In this document: positions 45,437 to 55,195 of the stretch, in pieces | Layout of the letters: every line of letters begins with the position of its first letter | Position numbering within the stretch: the first letter of the stretch is position 1 | Source of the DNA: Kiritimatiellaeota bacterium B1221 | Lineage (GTDB): Bacteria > Verrucomicrobiota > Kiritimatiellia > SS1-B-03-39 > UBA6053 | Length of the DNA: 64,000 nucleotides | Direction of reading: 5' to 3' | Assembly (NCBI GenBank): GCA_029269125.1 | Contig: JARHXX010000006.1 | Coordinates: 104,199 to 168,198 of the forward strand | The notes under the pieces: model-generated | Told to the model about the DNA's origin: nothing | Seen by the model: only the letters and a program-made list of their open reading frames with translations | Database searches by the model: none | Made by a program: the position numbers and the translations under genes

Positions 45437-46216
45437 TTACTGATCCCCGGTGTCCCCGGGAAAGCGATCAAAGATATTTTCCCCATCTTCACCTTCAATA
45501 TGCCCCAGAACAGTATTGTCATACTCCCGGGTACGAATCATGGCAACTTTAGAGACATTCCCGCTTACCCAGCAGACCAGAGCGTGCTTCCCATCCACTG
45601 CACGGATCACTCTTTTGGCAAGACGATCGGCATCCCAAACATTTTCATAGGGATGCACTCCGGATGAGGTAGACTGTGCACTGGTCGTAAACATCACCGT
45701 ACTTGCCGGGGAAACAATGGTGTCCACACCATATCCTCTCCAAATCCCCAAGTGGTTATCCACCTTCGTGCTCAAGTAAAAGCCATTGTACCCATAACCA
45801 TAACCCGTGGGATAAGTGCCAAAAGGTCCTGAAAGAATTTTCGATCCATCGTAGTCAAAAGTCGGATCCTGCACAACCTTCTCTGCTTGCCCTAAATACG
45901 GTCCCAAAATTCCGTTTTCAAATGCCTCCCGGGGATCATCATACCCATAGGCATAAATCCATTCCTGCTGTTTACTGCCGCTTGCATCATTCATGGCATG
46001 CGGCACCAAACGCCCACGATGTTCTGCAGCATATGCAAAAGCGGCGACTCCCAGCTGACGTAAATTCGAGAATGAAACCGTAATTTTGCTTTTCTGAAGG
46101 GATCTTGATACCGCCGATCCCGTTACCACGATAAGCAGACTCAAAATAGCAATGACCACCAACATTTCAATGAGGGTAAACCCTCTTTTTTTCCGGAATA
46201 ATTGAATGTTTTTCAT
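45437..46216 (-). CDS. Prepilin-type (pseudopilin-like) protein with N-terminal methylation motif
   Basis: The start MKNIQLFRKKRGFTLIEMLV gives a short basic leader, the prepilin peptidase site G|FTLIE and a hydrophobic helix (VVIAILSLLIVVTGSAV). The C-terminal part has FSNLRQLGVAAFAYAAEHRG and a long Gly/Tyr-rich segment, resembling the large DUF1559/type-II-secretion-G-like families of Planctomycetota and Verrucomicrobiota. 259 residues. No other secretion or pilus gene is nearby. Longer starts at 46237 and 46294 are less likely. Confidence 0.82.
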   Translation of the reverse strand: MKNIQLFRKKRGFTLIEMLVVIAILSLLIVVTGSAVSRSLQKSKITVSFSNLRQLGVAAFAYAAEHRGRLVPHAMNDASGSKQQEWIYAYGYDDPREAFENGILGPYLGQAEKVVQDPTFDYDGSKILSGPFGTYPTGYGYGYNGFYLSTKVDNHLGIWRGYGVDTIVSPASTVMFTTSAQSTSSGVHPYENVWDADRLAKRVIRAVDGKHALVCWVSGNVSKVAMIRTREYDNTVLGHIEGEDGENIFDRFPGDTGDQ

Positions 46217-46347
46217 GTTAAGCGCTCTCTCAGCCATGTTCAGTTCGGGTGAATCCTCTTTGGGAAAGGCATCATGATAATCATGATATAACACTCATAT
46301 AATCTTTTTGTTTGACATATCAATCAATAATATGCCATTTACACCGC

Positions 46348-47250
46348 ATGAAACCCGAATCAAGTAAAAGATTTAATACAATTCTGTCACTTTCATTCAG
46401 TGTTTTAAGCTGTTCGCTGAGTGTGGCTGAACCTGTGAGTTTGCAATTATCAGGAAATAATGCGACGGGCGCCTTGAATATTTTAGGGTTTGACAACGAA
46501 ATTTCGGAACCCGGCGCTCCCGCGTCGAATGATCATGTGGGGGATGGGGGTGCCGGGACAAGCAGTTCACACGGTTTTCCATATTACCAATATGTATATG
46601 ATGATGCCAATCCTGACGCATTTAACGATTACGCGCCCAGATGGTCCATCCTCATCAGCTCCCACACCGTTAACAACCAGACATACTACGAATCTGTCTT
46701 GGCCAAAGCGGGGGCGGTGGCTTACGACAATTTAACCCTGGACACCCAGATTTTACATCCAAATCCCAGTGCCTTCAATTTCGGAAGCATTGAATATGAA
46801 AGTAGCTTGTTAACAGGTGTAGGTACTGAAATCATCGCCATCGGAGATTTCAGCTTCACCGCCAGCAAAGAAGACTACAATTTTAACGTACTGGATGAAA
46901 GTGGCACCTATTATTATGAAACCATCGATCTCCTGCTGAGTGTAAGCGTCGACAATCTGTCAGGAACAGGGCTCACATTTGAAAACGGCGTGCTCACCTC
47001 CATGGATTTTGTGGGTGACGCCAAAGTTCTCTTTCCTGCAAATGAATGGGTGGGCACCTTTACGGCATCCGGCATGGATGTGGCCTACGATATTGCGGAC
47101 ATTGATAACGTGGCCGGCTTTGGTGATGCCATCATCGTGTTGGACCGCGCCGGAACCGTGGCCATTCCTGAACCCGGCGTTTTGGTTTTACTGGGCCTAG
47201 GCCTGATCACTCTTTTCCATTTGAAACGGAAAAAACATAACCATCTGTAA
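46348..47250 (+). CDS. PEP-CTERM exported protein 1
   Basis: 300 residues with an N-terminal signal peptide (FNTILSLSFSVLSCSLSVAE). The C-terminal sorting signal is VAIPEPGVLVLLGLGLITLF followed by HLKRKKH: a PEP motif, hydrophobic helix and basic tail. The middle is beta-rich, with ESSLLTGVGTEIIAIGDFSF shared with the next gene. Such proteins are processed by an exosortase (not in this window) and end in the cell envelope or extracellular matrix. It is divergent from the prepilin gene. Function unknown. Confidence 0.85.
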   Translation: MKPESSKRFNTILSLSFSVLSCSLSVAEPVSLQLSGNNATGALNILGFDNEISEPGAPASNDHVGDGGAGTSSSHGFPYYQYVYDDANPDAFNDYAPRWSILISSHTVNNQTYYESVLAKAGAVAYDNLTLDTQILHPNPSAFNFGSIEYESSLLTGVGTEIIAIGDFSFTASKEDYNFNVLDESGTYYYETIDLLLSVSVDNLSGTGLTFENGVLTSMDFVGDAKVLFPANEWVGTFTASGMDVAYDIADIDNVAGFGDAIIVLDRAGTVAIPEPGVLVLLGLGLITLFHLKRKKHNHL

Positions 47251-47278
47251 AATATCAGACCTTCAGTACCTCAACATT

Positions 47279-48061
47279 ATGAACATAACAAAAACGATTC
47301 ACTATCTCACAATCTTCAGTGCTTTGGGGTCCGTCGTTTCTTTGCATGCGGCAAACATCAGCTTGGCCTCTACCATGAACGCCAGCAGCTATATTGCTGA
47401 AACACTCACCGAAACCTTTATAATCAGCAATGGGACAGGAACGGTGGGAAATGGGTATACAGGGGATGACGATTCCGACCCTGCATTCGGTTCTGCGATT
47501 AATTTATTTCCACGTGAGACCAACTGGAATGTGGGAACCATCAGTTATAATGAAGCCCTCGTGTCCGGAACCGGCACCGAAACCGTGGCCATCACCAGTA
47601 TCGATCTCGGTGAATTATGGACCTCAGATCCAAAACGCACAGATACAGATGCACCTTTTGAACCCACGGCGGAAAGCGATATCTCTGATTTTGCCTTGGG
47701 ACTTTGGCTGTTTAACCAGGAGGGGGGGATCACATTCGGGAATTTGGATGCCGCGGATCAAGTCACCTTTCAGGATGGTGTTTTAACCTCCATTGATATG
47801 CAAATTGACATGCAGTTTTGGTGGTCACCCGCTTTTGTCGGCGGAGGACCCACCTATTACGACGGCACCTTTGCTATCAGCGGAGGGAATATTTCCCTGC
47901 AGATCACAGACACAGAAACCGTTCCCATATATGGCCCATCCACTTTGACCATGGATATGACAGGCAGCGTGACCGCAGTTCCAGAACCCGGTATGCTCAG
48001 CATGATTGCGGCCGGATTATTCATCATCTTTAGAGTCAGCAAATTTCTGCGCAAGAAGTAG
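47279..48061 (+). CDS. PEP-CTERM exported protein 2
   Basis: 260 residues, 28 bp downstream of its paralog. It has a signal peptide (TIFSALGSVVSLHA) and a sorting signal VPEPGMLSMIAAGLFIIFRV plus SKFLRKK. The core shares the pattern SYNEALVSGTGTETVAITSI with protein 1 (ESSLLTGVGTEIIAI), so the two come from a duplication and are probably co-transcribed up to the terminator at 48082. Function unknown. Confidence 0.85.
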   Translation: MNITKTIHYLTIFSALGSVVSLHAANISLASTMNASSYIAETLTETFIISNGTGTVGNGYTGDDDSDPAFGSAINLFPRETNWNVGTISYNEALVSGTGTETVAITSIDLGELWTSDPKRTDTDAPFEPTAESDISDFALGLWLFNQEGGITFGNLDAADQVTFQDGVLTSIDMQIDMQFWWSPAFVGGGPTYYDGTFAISGGNISLQITDTETVPIYGPSTLTMDMTGSVTAVPEPGMLSMIAAGLFIIFRVSKFLRKK

Positions 48062-48081
48062 GAAACTGTTTTCTCTCTCTT

Positions 48082-48118
48082 CACCCCTGCGGACCTTGTC
48101 CGCCAGGGGTGTTTTTTT
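48082..48118 (+). terminator. Intrinsic terminator of the PEP-CTERM pair
   Basis: CACCCCTG-CGGA pairs with TCCG-C-CAGGGGTG (one bulged base), followed by TTTTTTT. It begins about 20 bp after the stop of the second PEP-CTERM gene. Confidence 0.85.
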
Positions 48119-48136
48119 GTTTGGACCCTGAACACC

Positions 48137-48295
48137 ATGCATCGAAAAACGGATTCAAAGCCCCATACCCTCTTCTCTCTCGGACGGCCATTGTTTCTGA
48201 ACGTGCCGGTGTCGATCACGGCGGCCTTTGTGGATCAGATCTTTATCAACCACTGCTCCGACGCCGACGCTGGAGCGCGCCGGAATGGGGCTTGA
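48137..48295 (+). pseudogene. Possible N-terminal fragment of a MATE-type transporter
   Basis: A 52-residue frame reads MHRKTDSKPHTLFSLGRPLF, then LNVPVSITAAFVDQIFINH and CSDADAGA before losing sense and reaching a stop. The pattern (basic leader, PLF-helix, VDxxF, SDxxAGA) resembles the first helix of MATE exporters. The intact MATE gene next to it is on the opposite strand and not closely similar at its N-terminus. The rest of the 48119-48399 spacer has no gene. Confidence 0.3.
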
Positions 48296-48399
48296 GGGGT
48301 TCGGCATTGGCCACTTTGGGTAGACTTGTTTTCGGGTCCTTGATATGTGGCCCCCGTCAACCGACCGGAACCGTTACCCGCCGGCGAGAGAACCGCGCT

Positions 48400-49779
48400 T
48401 TATGATTGTGATGCGATGGACGGACGCGTCTTATCACTTTCAACCAGGTGATGATAGCGGGTCCAGGCCTTGCTTTTCCAGCGGTACATCAACAATCCTG
48501 CCTTTACCGCTTCCCCCGCAGCCAAAGCCCAGAAAGCACCCGGCAACCCCCAATGAAAAACCCGCATCAAAATCCAGGACAGCGGGAGGATCACCCCAAT
48601 GGAGGATCCCAAAGAATAGACCATAGGAAAGACCACATCACCCGCAGAACGTAAGGCACCATAATACACTGCGGTGATTCCCGATAACGGAAGCAGTAAC
48701 ACCGAGATCAAAAGAACCGGTTTCGCCAAGGCGGCAACCTCATCGGAAACGCCGAATATCCCCAAAGCCGCATCTGCAAAAAACCAAAGGATGAACGCAA
48801 GCAGAGCCGACATACCCGCCGCAAAACCTGCGGTTTTTGCGGCCTGGCGGGATGCATGGGCGTACGCACCCTCACCGACATCCCAGCCGACAATCGTTTC
48901 ACTTCCCTGGGAAAGCGCTAAAAGTATGCCGGTAATCAGTGCTGTGAGAGTCAGGGTATATGAACGCGCATTAATCGCTTCGGTACCCATCTGGTTAATA
49001 AACATGACCATGTAAAGAATCGCTAAATTGTAGACCAGATTTTCGACCACACTGGGGACAGACTTCCGTGCCATGGTCGCAGGTCCCGTCCAGTTCCGCG
49101 GTCTCACAGAGGGAAAACGGGTAAACAAAGTGACCCCGGTCTTATCCTTCACCATCATCCAAAGGATCCCCACACCGATCCCGCGGACCAGCAGAGTCGG
49201 AAGGGCGGCCCCGACCACCCCCCAATCCAAAAACAAAATCAACAAGGCCAGCAACCCGACATCCAGAATATTGATAATCACCCCCATCACCAATAATTGA
49301 AGGGTATGACCATATCCACGCAAGACGGAAACCGCCGCCGTGATGTAGGCGTTAAAAGTCAGTCCGAAAGCCACAATCCATAAGTACGTCCTCGCATCCG
49401 CAGAAAGCTCTTCAGGCGTATTCAGAACAGACAATGCAATGGGCGCTCCGAAAAAAATAACCAACGCCAGTCCCACGCCCAACAAGGTACTCGACCGCAA
49501 TACCGTCACCGATGCCCGCTGGGCCCCCTGACTTTCCCCTGCCCCGAGATTTTGGGTAATCACCACCAAACCACCCAAACTGAAAATCACCGTGATATCA
49601 TAAAAAATTCCCAACAACTGATTTGCCGTCGCCACCGCGGCATTGAGCCCCGGAGAGTGCATGGAAAAAATCACCGTGTTTCCCAAGGTGCCCAGCAAGG
49701 TAAATACCGTGACACAGAGAAGCGGCCAACTCAGCTGAATAATACCTTTGCGTTTGAACGGAGGGGGCGTGGATTCCAT
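48400..49779 (-). CDS. MATE-family efflux transporter
   Basis: 459 residues with about twelve hydrophobic helices in two homologous halves. Family features are PLLCVTVFTLLGTLGNTVIF (helix 1), TANQLLGIFYDITVIFSLGG, QNLGAGESQGAQRASV (QxxGAG motif after helix 2) and its counterpart SQGSETIVGWDVGEGAYAHA in the second half, then PLSGITAVYYGALRSAGDVV. It should export drugs or metabolites against H+ or Na+. The start MESTPPPFKRKGIIQLSWPL is normal. It lies between PEP-CTERM and GH78 genes and has no obvious functional link to either. Confidence 0.9.
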   Translation of the reverse strand: MESTPPPFKRKGIIQLSWPLLCVTVFTLLGTLGNTVIFSMHSPGLNAAVATANQLLGIFYDITVIFSLGGLVVITQNLGAGESQGAQRASVTVLRSSTLLGVGLALVIFFGAPIALSVLNTPEELSADARTYLWIVAFGLTFNAYITAAVSVLRGYGHTLQLLVMGVIINILDVGLLALLILFLDWGVVGAALPTLLVRGIGVGILWMMVKDKTGVTLFTRFPSVRPRNWTGPATMARKSVPSVVENLVYNLAILYMVMFINQMGTEAINARSYTLTLTALITGILLALSQGSETIVGWDVGEGAYAHASRQAAKTAGFAAGMSALLAFILWFFADAALGIFGVSDEVAALAKPVLLISVLLLPLSGITAVYYGALRSAGDVVFPMVYSLGSSIGVILPLSWILMRVFHWGLPGAFWALAAGEAVKAGLLMYRWKSKAWTRYHHLVESDKTRPSIASQS

Positions 49780-49893
49780 GGCAGCCTTCCCTACCTTTTG
49801 AGCAACCCAAAGGAAGTAAAAAGTCTTACGGACGTCTTAAAGGAGATCGGTCAACGCATTGTGGAAAAGAGAATTTCCACAGGCGGACTCCAT

Positions 49894-52311
49894 CTACGAA
49901 AGTCGAACATGATTTTCACCCGCAGAAAGGGTCAGCGTCTGCCCTTTCCACACAAACTCTCCCGTCAAGCTGCCCGGCAACTCCACGTCGGCAACCACCG
50001 CAGCTTCTGTGAAATCCATTTTCACCTGGATCATTCCCTGTGGATGCAAACTGCGACAATGGATGTGGGTCATCTCCCCGGGGAGCGGTGCGATTTTGAC
50101 TTTTGCATAGCCCGGTGCCGACGGACGGATCCCGGCTATCGATGCAAAACTGTGGAAGAAGGGATGGCTCCCCCAGGCATGCGCATCACTCCGCGAAGGT
50201 TCCGGTGCCTCGGGGGTGGCGGTAAATCCTTGCGGAAGCAATCCACGCCAAAAATCGAGCCGCCGATGGAACGCATCCTCCTCTCCCAATTGGTAAAGGG
50301 CATCCAACAAATAGAAGGTGGAATAAATACTGCCCTCCGCCATGGGGAGTTCCGACTGCAACGCCGCCAAACATCCCCGGGCCTGATCCCGGCTGAGCAA
50401 TCCGGTTATCAGCGCATAATACTGCGCGTGTTCACTGATGAGATGTTCGCCGGTGGTATCCAACAACAATTTTCTCTCTGCATCCCAGTAACGTTCGAGA
50501 ATTGCAGCCATCACTGCCTGCGCCTTTTTCTCCCAGCGATGTGCGTAACCTTCATCGCCACAAGTCGCCTCCACCGCGGCCGCCGCCTGTAAACTGAGCA
50601 CCCAATGTAAATTCACCAGGGATGAATCCCCTTCCCGCACCCCGGGTCCACAACCTTCTTTCCACTCCTTTACCCAGTCAATAAACGGCCAGCCGTTGCG
50701 CGCAGTCATCAGGTCTCCGTCATGCGGCAGGGCTTCGGTATTCGCCATGATCGTCCGCAAATGCGGCAATTGCGCTTTTACAAACGCCATGTCATCCCGC
50801 CACATCATGAAATCCTTCAGAATAATCGGCCACAGCATGGAATAAGTTAAACTCTCCTGGCGCCAGGCCGAGGGATATCGTTCCGCCACCAGGCCCGATG
50901 GCGCCGCCGACCACGCAAAGTTCAAGATTGCATACCGACTCACCCGATCATCAGCATAGCCCGCATAATTGGACAACATATGCAGACGGTCATCCCCCAC
51001 ATACGAAAGTTGCTCGTAATACGGACTGTCTGTCCAGGTTTCATGTGCGGAACACTTAAACGAATTATCAAACATCGGAATCAACCCGTCCCAATCTTTA
51101 TCCGAACTCTGCCATTCCGCCGCGCACTCAAGCGGATATCCGGTCTGCAAAAACCCCAAGCCTTTGAGCACCAGAGCTTCCCTCCCCGTGGAAATCCGCA
51201 CCCGCACAAACCGACCTGCCCGCCACCACAACGCCGGCAAAAGGCCGTCCGATCCATTCAATTCCCAGCGGTCTCCATAGCCCAGAAAGGACTTATCGAT
51301 CACGTTTGACCGATGCCCTTTAAAAGTCGTGTGGTCCACATCATCCGCAGTGGGCGCTTCATACAAAGCTTCCGCCCAATCAAATTCAATCGTTGCGCCC
51401 GTACCGCCCGCGACTTCCAGTCCCGCATATCCGCAGCTGTATTCAGCCAAATCCCAAATCAATGTCAGCTCTTTTCCAGCTTCAATCGTCAGACCTTCCC
51501 CCTCACAGAGCCCTTGCCAGCTCTCTAAATTTTGCGTTTCAGCCTCGGTAAATGCGGATTCATCCCAACTCTCCCTCACCGCCCGAATACAGCCCCCGGA
51601 TCTGAACTGCCGATGCTGTTCCGGCAACATCGCCGGAAATAAACACCAGCCGGGACGCCGAACCCCGTGTGGATTTTCCACCACCGGCCCAATAGTGGTT
51701 TGAGCCGGCACAGCTTCTATCGATTGCCAAGCCGCCATATCAAAGCCAAAGGAAGGTCCTACATCAATATAATGTGGGATGCGCATCTTAAAAAGATCAA
51801 CCGCATCCGTCAAATCCGCCGCCATCCACGCCGCCTCTCCCGTATTGATCAGCTCCGCGGGAACATCTTCACTGTAGAGCAGAAAGCCCGGACGCCAGGT
51901 CATCTGCGCCATCGGCGGACCGGGTACCTCAACCTTCCCCCCATCCGTGCGGGGCGCAAAAGATTCCTGTTCCGCTATCCACCAAACCAAGGCTTCCAAA
52001 CAATGATCGCCGGCGTCCAATTCGAGTTCGATGGTTTGCACCGTCCAATGCTGCGGATCACAGCGATCCGGACCATAACTCAGGTCTACACCATCACATC
52101 TTAACTGAAAACGCTGGTCGGCGGTGACATGCAGTTGGATTTGAGCCGCAGATTCCATCCGGAACTTCCGCGTGAACCGCACAACTGCGGTTTCGGTACT
52201 GCGACGATCCGGATGCCAGATCCAGCTTCCCTTTTCTGCGGGGTGGGAGTGACGGGCATTGGCATCGGAAAGGTGCCCATGGGCGGGAAGAAGGACGCGT
52301 TTTGTATTCAT
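49894..52311 (-). CDS. GH78-like alpha-L-rhamnosidase family protein
   Basis: 805 residues without a signal peptide. N-terminal beta-sandwich modules (WIWHPDRRSTETAVVRFTRK; LTLIWDLAEYSCGYAGLEV) are followed by an (alpha/alpha)6 barrel. The barrel has the GH78 acid-rich block KCSAHETWTDSPYYEQLSYV with GDDRLHMLSNY, and later DWVKEWKEGCGPGVREGDSS and SDAHAWGSHPFFHSF, and a C-terminal sandwich (GYAKVKIAPLPGEMTHIHC). It is likely to release rhamnose or a related sugar from an oligosaccharide in the cytoplasm. Its start overlaps the stop of the serine hydrolase gene (ATGA). Confidence 0.82.
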   Translation of the reverse strand: MNTKRVLLPAHGHLSDANARHSHPAEKGSWIWHPDRRSTETAVVRFTRKFRMESAAQIQLHVTADQRFQLRCDGVDLSYGPDRCDPQHWTVQTIELELDAGDHCLEALVWWIAEQESFAPRTDGGKVEVPGPPMAQMTWRPGFLLYSEDVPAELINTGEAAWMAADLTDAVDLFKMRIPHYIDVGPSFGFDMAAWQSIEAVPAQTTIGPVVENPHGVRRPGWCLFPAMLPEQHRQFRSGGCIRAVRESWDESAFTEAETQNLESWQGLCEGEGLTIEAGKELTLIWDLAEYSCGYAGLEVAGGTGATIEFDWAEALYEAPTADDVDHTTFKGHRSNVIDKSFLGYGDRWELNGSDGLLPALWWRAGRFVRVRISTGREALVLKGLGFLQTGYPLECAAEWQSSDKDWDGLIPMFDNSFKCSAHETWTDSPYYEQLSYVGDDRLHMLSNYAGYADDRVSRYAILNFAWSAAPSGLVAERYPSAWRQESLTYSMLWPIILKDFMMWRDDMAFVKAQLPHLRTIMANTEALPHDGDLMTARNGWPFIDWVKEWKEGCGPGVREGDSSLVNLHWVLSLQAAAAVEATCGDEGYAHRWEKKAQAVMAAILERYWDAERKLLLDTTGEHLISEHAQYYALITGLLSRDQARGCLAALQSELPMAEGSIYSTFYLLDALYQLGEEDAFHRRLDFWRGLLPQGFTATPEAPEPSRSDAHAWGSHPFFHSFASIAGIRPSAPGYAKVKIAPLPGEMTHIHCRSLHPQGMIQVKMDFTEAAVVADVELPGSLTGEFVWKGQTLTLSAGENHVRLS

Positions 52312-53441
52312 TGTGCAAATTCAGCCATAACAGTTTTTTGAAACTCGTGACGAAAACTGACCGCATCCCGCATGGGATTCAAGCCTTTTCTTTGTACCAT
52401 CAAAATCATGATCAGGTTGTTGACCGGATCACAAAGTAACGAATTTCCGAAAGCCCCGTCATGCCCGAAACTTCCCGTCGTCAGCACATCACAGACATCA
52501 GCCTGCTCATTCACCCGCCAAATCCCCAGGCCCCAGCTCACTTTGTCTTTACCGTCTCTGAATCCGGTCTGCAAATCACCGGTGTGGGTGCGGGTCATGT
52601 CTTCCACCGTTTCAGCCTTCAAATAGCGTTTTCCATCCAACTCCCCTTTATTCAAGAGCATTTGATAAAAGCGGAACATATCATGCGCAGTCGAAAACAA
52701 ACCGCCTTCAGGTTTCACCCTTCCCGCCCGCGACCCCACTTCCGCATCTAGAAAAGTCAGGTCATGCGGGGTCAGCTCTCCGCTTTCGCTCAAAACATAG
52801 GTGGTGGCCAACCGGCTTTTCTGCTCCTCATTGGGATAAAAGGTCGTATCCGACATCCCCATCGGTTTGAAAAAACGCTCATCCAAAAATGTATCGAACG
52901 GCATCCCCGAAAGGATTTCCACAATCCTCCCCAGCGCACTCATCCCCACCGCGGTATATTGCCAGGCCGAACCCGGCTCCCGAATCATCGGCATCATCGC
53001 CGCCGTTCTTAACCACGAAGCCAGCGACCCGCCGGGCGCCCCTTTCGGCGCATCTTGCAATCCGTGGGTGTGGGTGAGCAAATGACGCAGGGTCGGCTTG
53101 GTTTTGGGGCGAACCAATACCCGTTCCTCTTCGCTTTCCGACTGAATCATCCACGGATCTTTAAATTCAGGGAGGTAATCCTCCAGCAAATCATCCAGCT
53201 TCAATTTCCCTTCTTCCATCAATACCAAAATCGCAGCCGACGTAATCGGCTTGGTCACCGACGCCACCCAAAACAACGAATCCGTTCTCATCGGAACTTT
53301 GTTTTCCAGATCGGCATATCCCGAAGCACCCGAAGAAACCACTTCACCATCTTTGGCCACAAGTGTGACCGCACCCGCGATCAGGCCCTGGTCAATAAAG
53401 GGATCCATTGAGGCGGTCGTCGAAGGCGTTGATTCTTTCAT
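52308..53441 (-). CDS. Beta-lactamase-family serine hydrolase (class C/EstB-like)
   Basis: 377 residues, no signal peptide. The penicillin-binding fold is shown by SxxK in FWVASVTKPITSAAIL (SVTK near residue 60), YTAVGMSALGRIVEILSGMP where the YxN motif would be (here YTA), and GSFGHDGAFGNSLLCD for the third motif region (HDG). Enzymes of this type are often esterases or peptidases acting on side groups rather than true beta-lactamases. Coupled to the GH78 gene by a 4-bp overlap, it could remove an acyl group from the same sugar substrate; this is inference. Confidence 0.82.
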   Translation of the reverse strand: MKESTPSTTASMDPFIDQGLIAGAVTLVAKDGEVVSSGASGYADLENKVPMRTDSLFWVASVTKPITSAAILVLMEEGKLKLDDLLEDYLPEFKDPWMIQSESEEERVLVRPKTKPTLRHLLTHTHGLQDAPKGAPGGSLASWLRTAAMMPMIREPGSAWQYTAVGMSALGRIVEILSGMPFDTFLDERFFKPMGMSDTTFYPNEEQKSRLATTYVLSESGELTPHDLTFLDAEVGSRAGRVKPEGGLFSTAHDMFRFYQMLLNKGELDGKRYLKAETVEDMTRTHTGDLQTGFRDGKDKVSWGLGIWRVNEQADVCDVLTTGSFGHDGAFGNSLLCDPVNNLIMILMVQRKGLNPMRDAVSFRHEFQKTVMAEFAQ

Positions 53442-53672
53442 AATTGTCCTTATTCGGTATTGAGTCTACATGTTTAAACGGCCTCCCGACACATCACAAA
53501 CCCCATCCTGTCCACGGTCCATCGTTTGAAGGCAGTCGTGAACTCCCTATGAGGACTCTGTGCACAATTCAATCAGGAACTTTATATGATTTAAGGTTTG
53601 ATTATAAATGCACCACGGGTGTAGGATTTGAGTTTTCACCTGTGAAACACCTCTGAATATTAAGGTTCCTCT

Positions 53673-54437
53673 ATGAAAATTCTGATTACCGGCGGAAACG
53701 GTTTTTTATGTAAAGGCATGATTGAGCCCTTGGCAAAGGCCGGGCATGAACTCCGGCTGCTTGATGTAAAACCTTTTGAAAGTGACCACGAAGTTTTCGT
53801 GGGGGATGTTTCCAATTTCGACAATGTGCTTGAAGCCTGTAAAGATATGGACGGCATCATCATCGCCCACATGCTTTCCCGCTCATCCGATGCCTACCAA
53901 AGTCCGGGCCCCGTCTTCGACGTGAATGTCAAAGGAACCGCCAATGTATTTCAGGCCGCGGTCGCCCTCGGCATTTCAAAAATTGTACTCATTTCCAGTG
54001 AAGCGGTGATCAGTCGCCATGCGGATCTCCCGGATGCCAACAAGCGACACCTGCCCATGCGCTCAAAAAATGGCCTCTACGGACTGGGAAAAATTTTGCA
54101 GGAGGTTATCGCCGAACAATACGCCTTCGAACACCACCTGCAAGTCGACGCATTACGGGTGGGATACATCGTGGATGGTGAAAAGGGACAGGACAAATAC
54201 GGCAGACAGGTGAAGGAACGCGCCGCACCCGATGTGGATCGCAGAGACATCGGGGAAGTCGCCCGCCTCTGCCTCGAAAGGGAAAATCCCGGTTACGAAT
54301 TCTTTCATGTCATGAGTACCCCCGAAAGCATGGTCGAACACGACGTGCAATATACCTGTGACCAACTGAATTGGAAACCCAAATACGATTTCACCTGGCT
54401 GCCCTGGCACGGCGATCCCAAAGAGGCCAAAGCATGA
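53673..54437 (+). CDS. NAD(P)-dependent epimerase/dehydratase (SDR)
   Basis: 254 residues of the extended short-chain dehydrogenase fold. The cofactor loop is ILITGGNGFLCKGM; the third Gly of GxxGxxG is Cys here. DVSNFDNVLEACKDMDGIII, NVKGTANVFQAAVALGISKI, VLISSEAV and the catalytic YGLGK (about 133-137) are present. It probably oxidises or epimerises a sugar or nucleotide-sugar. It is the first of three overlapping genes (epimerase, TIM-barrel isomerase, deacetylase). Substrate unknown. Confidence 0.85.
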   Translation: MKILITGGNGFLCKGMIEPLAKAGHELRLLDVKPFESDHEVFVGDVSNFDNVLEACKDMDGIIIAHMLSRSSDAYQSPGPVFDVNVKGTANVFQAAVALGISKIVLISSEAVISRHADLPDANKRHLPMRSKNGLYGLGKILQEVIAEQYAFEHHLQVDALRVGYIVDGEKGQDKYGRQVKERAAPDVDRRDIGEVARLCLERENPGYEFFHVMSTPESMVEHDVQYTCDQLNWKPKYDFTWLPWHGDPKEAKA

Positions 54438-55195
54438 AACCGCTCACCTTCTGCAGTCTGGCCTTTCGCGAGAAACCCATCGAAGCATTACTCCCCTGGG
54501 TCGCCAAAACCGGTTTTGACGCCATCGAAATTTTAGGCGGACAGCTTGAAGGCCTCAGCGATTCCGCCCTGCTCGCACTCAAAGATCAGGCACAAGACTG
54601 TGGGGTGGAAATCCTCTCGGTTGCCCCCTACCTCTGGCTGACCCAAAATGAAGAACTACGCAAAGAATCGATGGAGATTGCCCACAAAACCATCCATCAG
54701 GCCCGCACCCTCGGCGCCAAAAAAATTCGCACCTTCACCGATTCAGGTCCCACCGGCATCGGCAGTGATGTCGCCACCCCCGAACACTGGGAACAGGCCG
54801 TAACCGCACTGAAAACCATCACCGCCAGCGCACCCGAATTACGCTTTGTCGTGGAAACACATGCAAAGACTTTGGCCGATACCGCCCAAAGTGCGGAGCG
54901 CCTCCTCCAGAAGGTTTCCGCCCATAACCTTAAATTGCTCTTTCAACCCGGCCCCCACTTCTGGATCGCGGAGTTCGATCAGCTTTTTTCCGAAATCGAA
55001 CACATGCATCTGCACAACATAAACGAAACAGGAGCGGGATGCGCACTGATGGAGGGCGTGTTAGACTTCAAAACTTTTTTGCAAGCGGTAAAAACCCGTG
55101 GCTACGCCCATTCAATCGCTTTGGAATATTGCTGGCGCGGAAACAGCCCGGCTGATCTCGAAAAAGGATTTGCCCAATTAAAGGAACTCATATGA
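54434..55195 (+). CDS. Sugar phosphate isomerase/epimerase-like TIM barrel protein
   Basis: 253 residues of the AP-endonuclease-2/xylose-isomerase-like barrel. Typical blocks are TGFDAIEILGGQLEGL near the start, GVEILSVAPYLWL, ARTLGAKKIRTFTDSGPTGI, RFVVETHAKTLADTAQSAE (metal-site Glu and His) and MHLHNINETGAG with ALEYCWRG at the end. It probably interconverts a keto and aldo sugar or acts as a dehydratase. The ATG overlaps the epimerase stop (ATGA), and its own stop overlaps the next start. Confidence 0.82.
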   Translation: MKPLTFCSLAFREKPIEALLPWVAKTGFDAIEILGGQLEGLSDSALLALKDQAQDCGVEILSVAPYLWLTQNEELRKESMEIAHKTIHQARTLGAKKIRTFTDSGPTGIGSDVATPEHWEQAVTALKTITASAPELRFVVETHAKTLADTAQSAERLLQKVSAHNLKLLFQPGPHFWIAEFDQLFSEIEHMHLHNINETGAGCALMEGVLDFKTFLQAVKTRGYAHSIALEYCWRGNSPADLEKGFAQLKELI

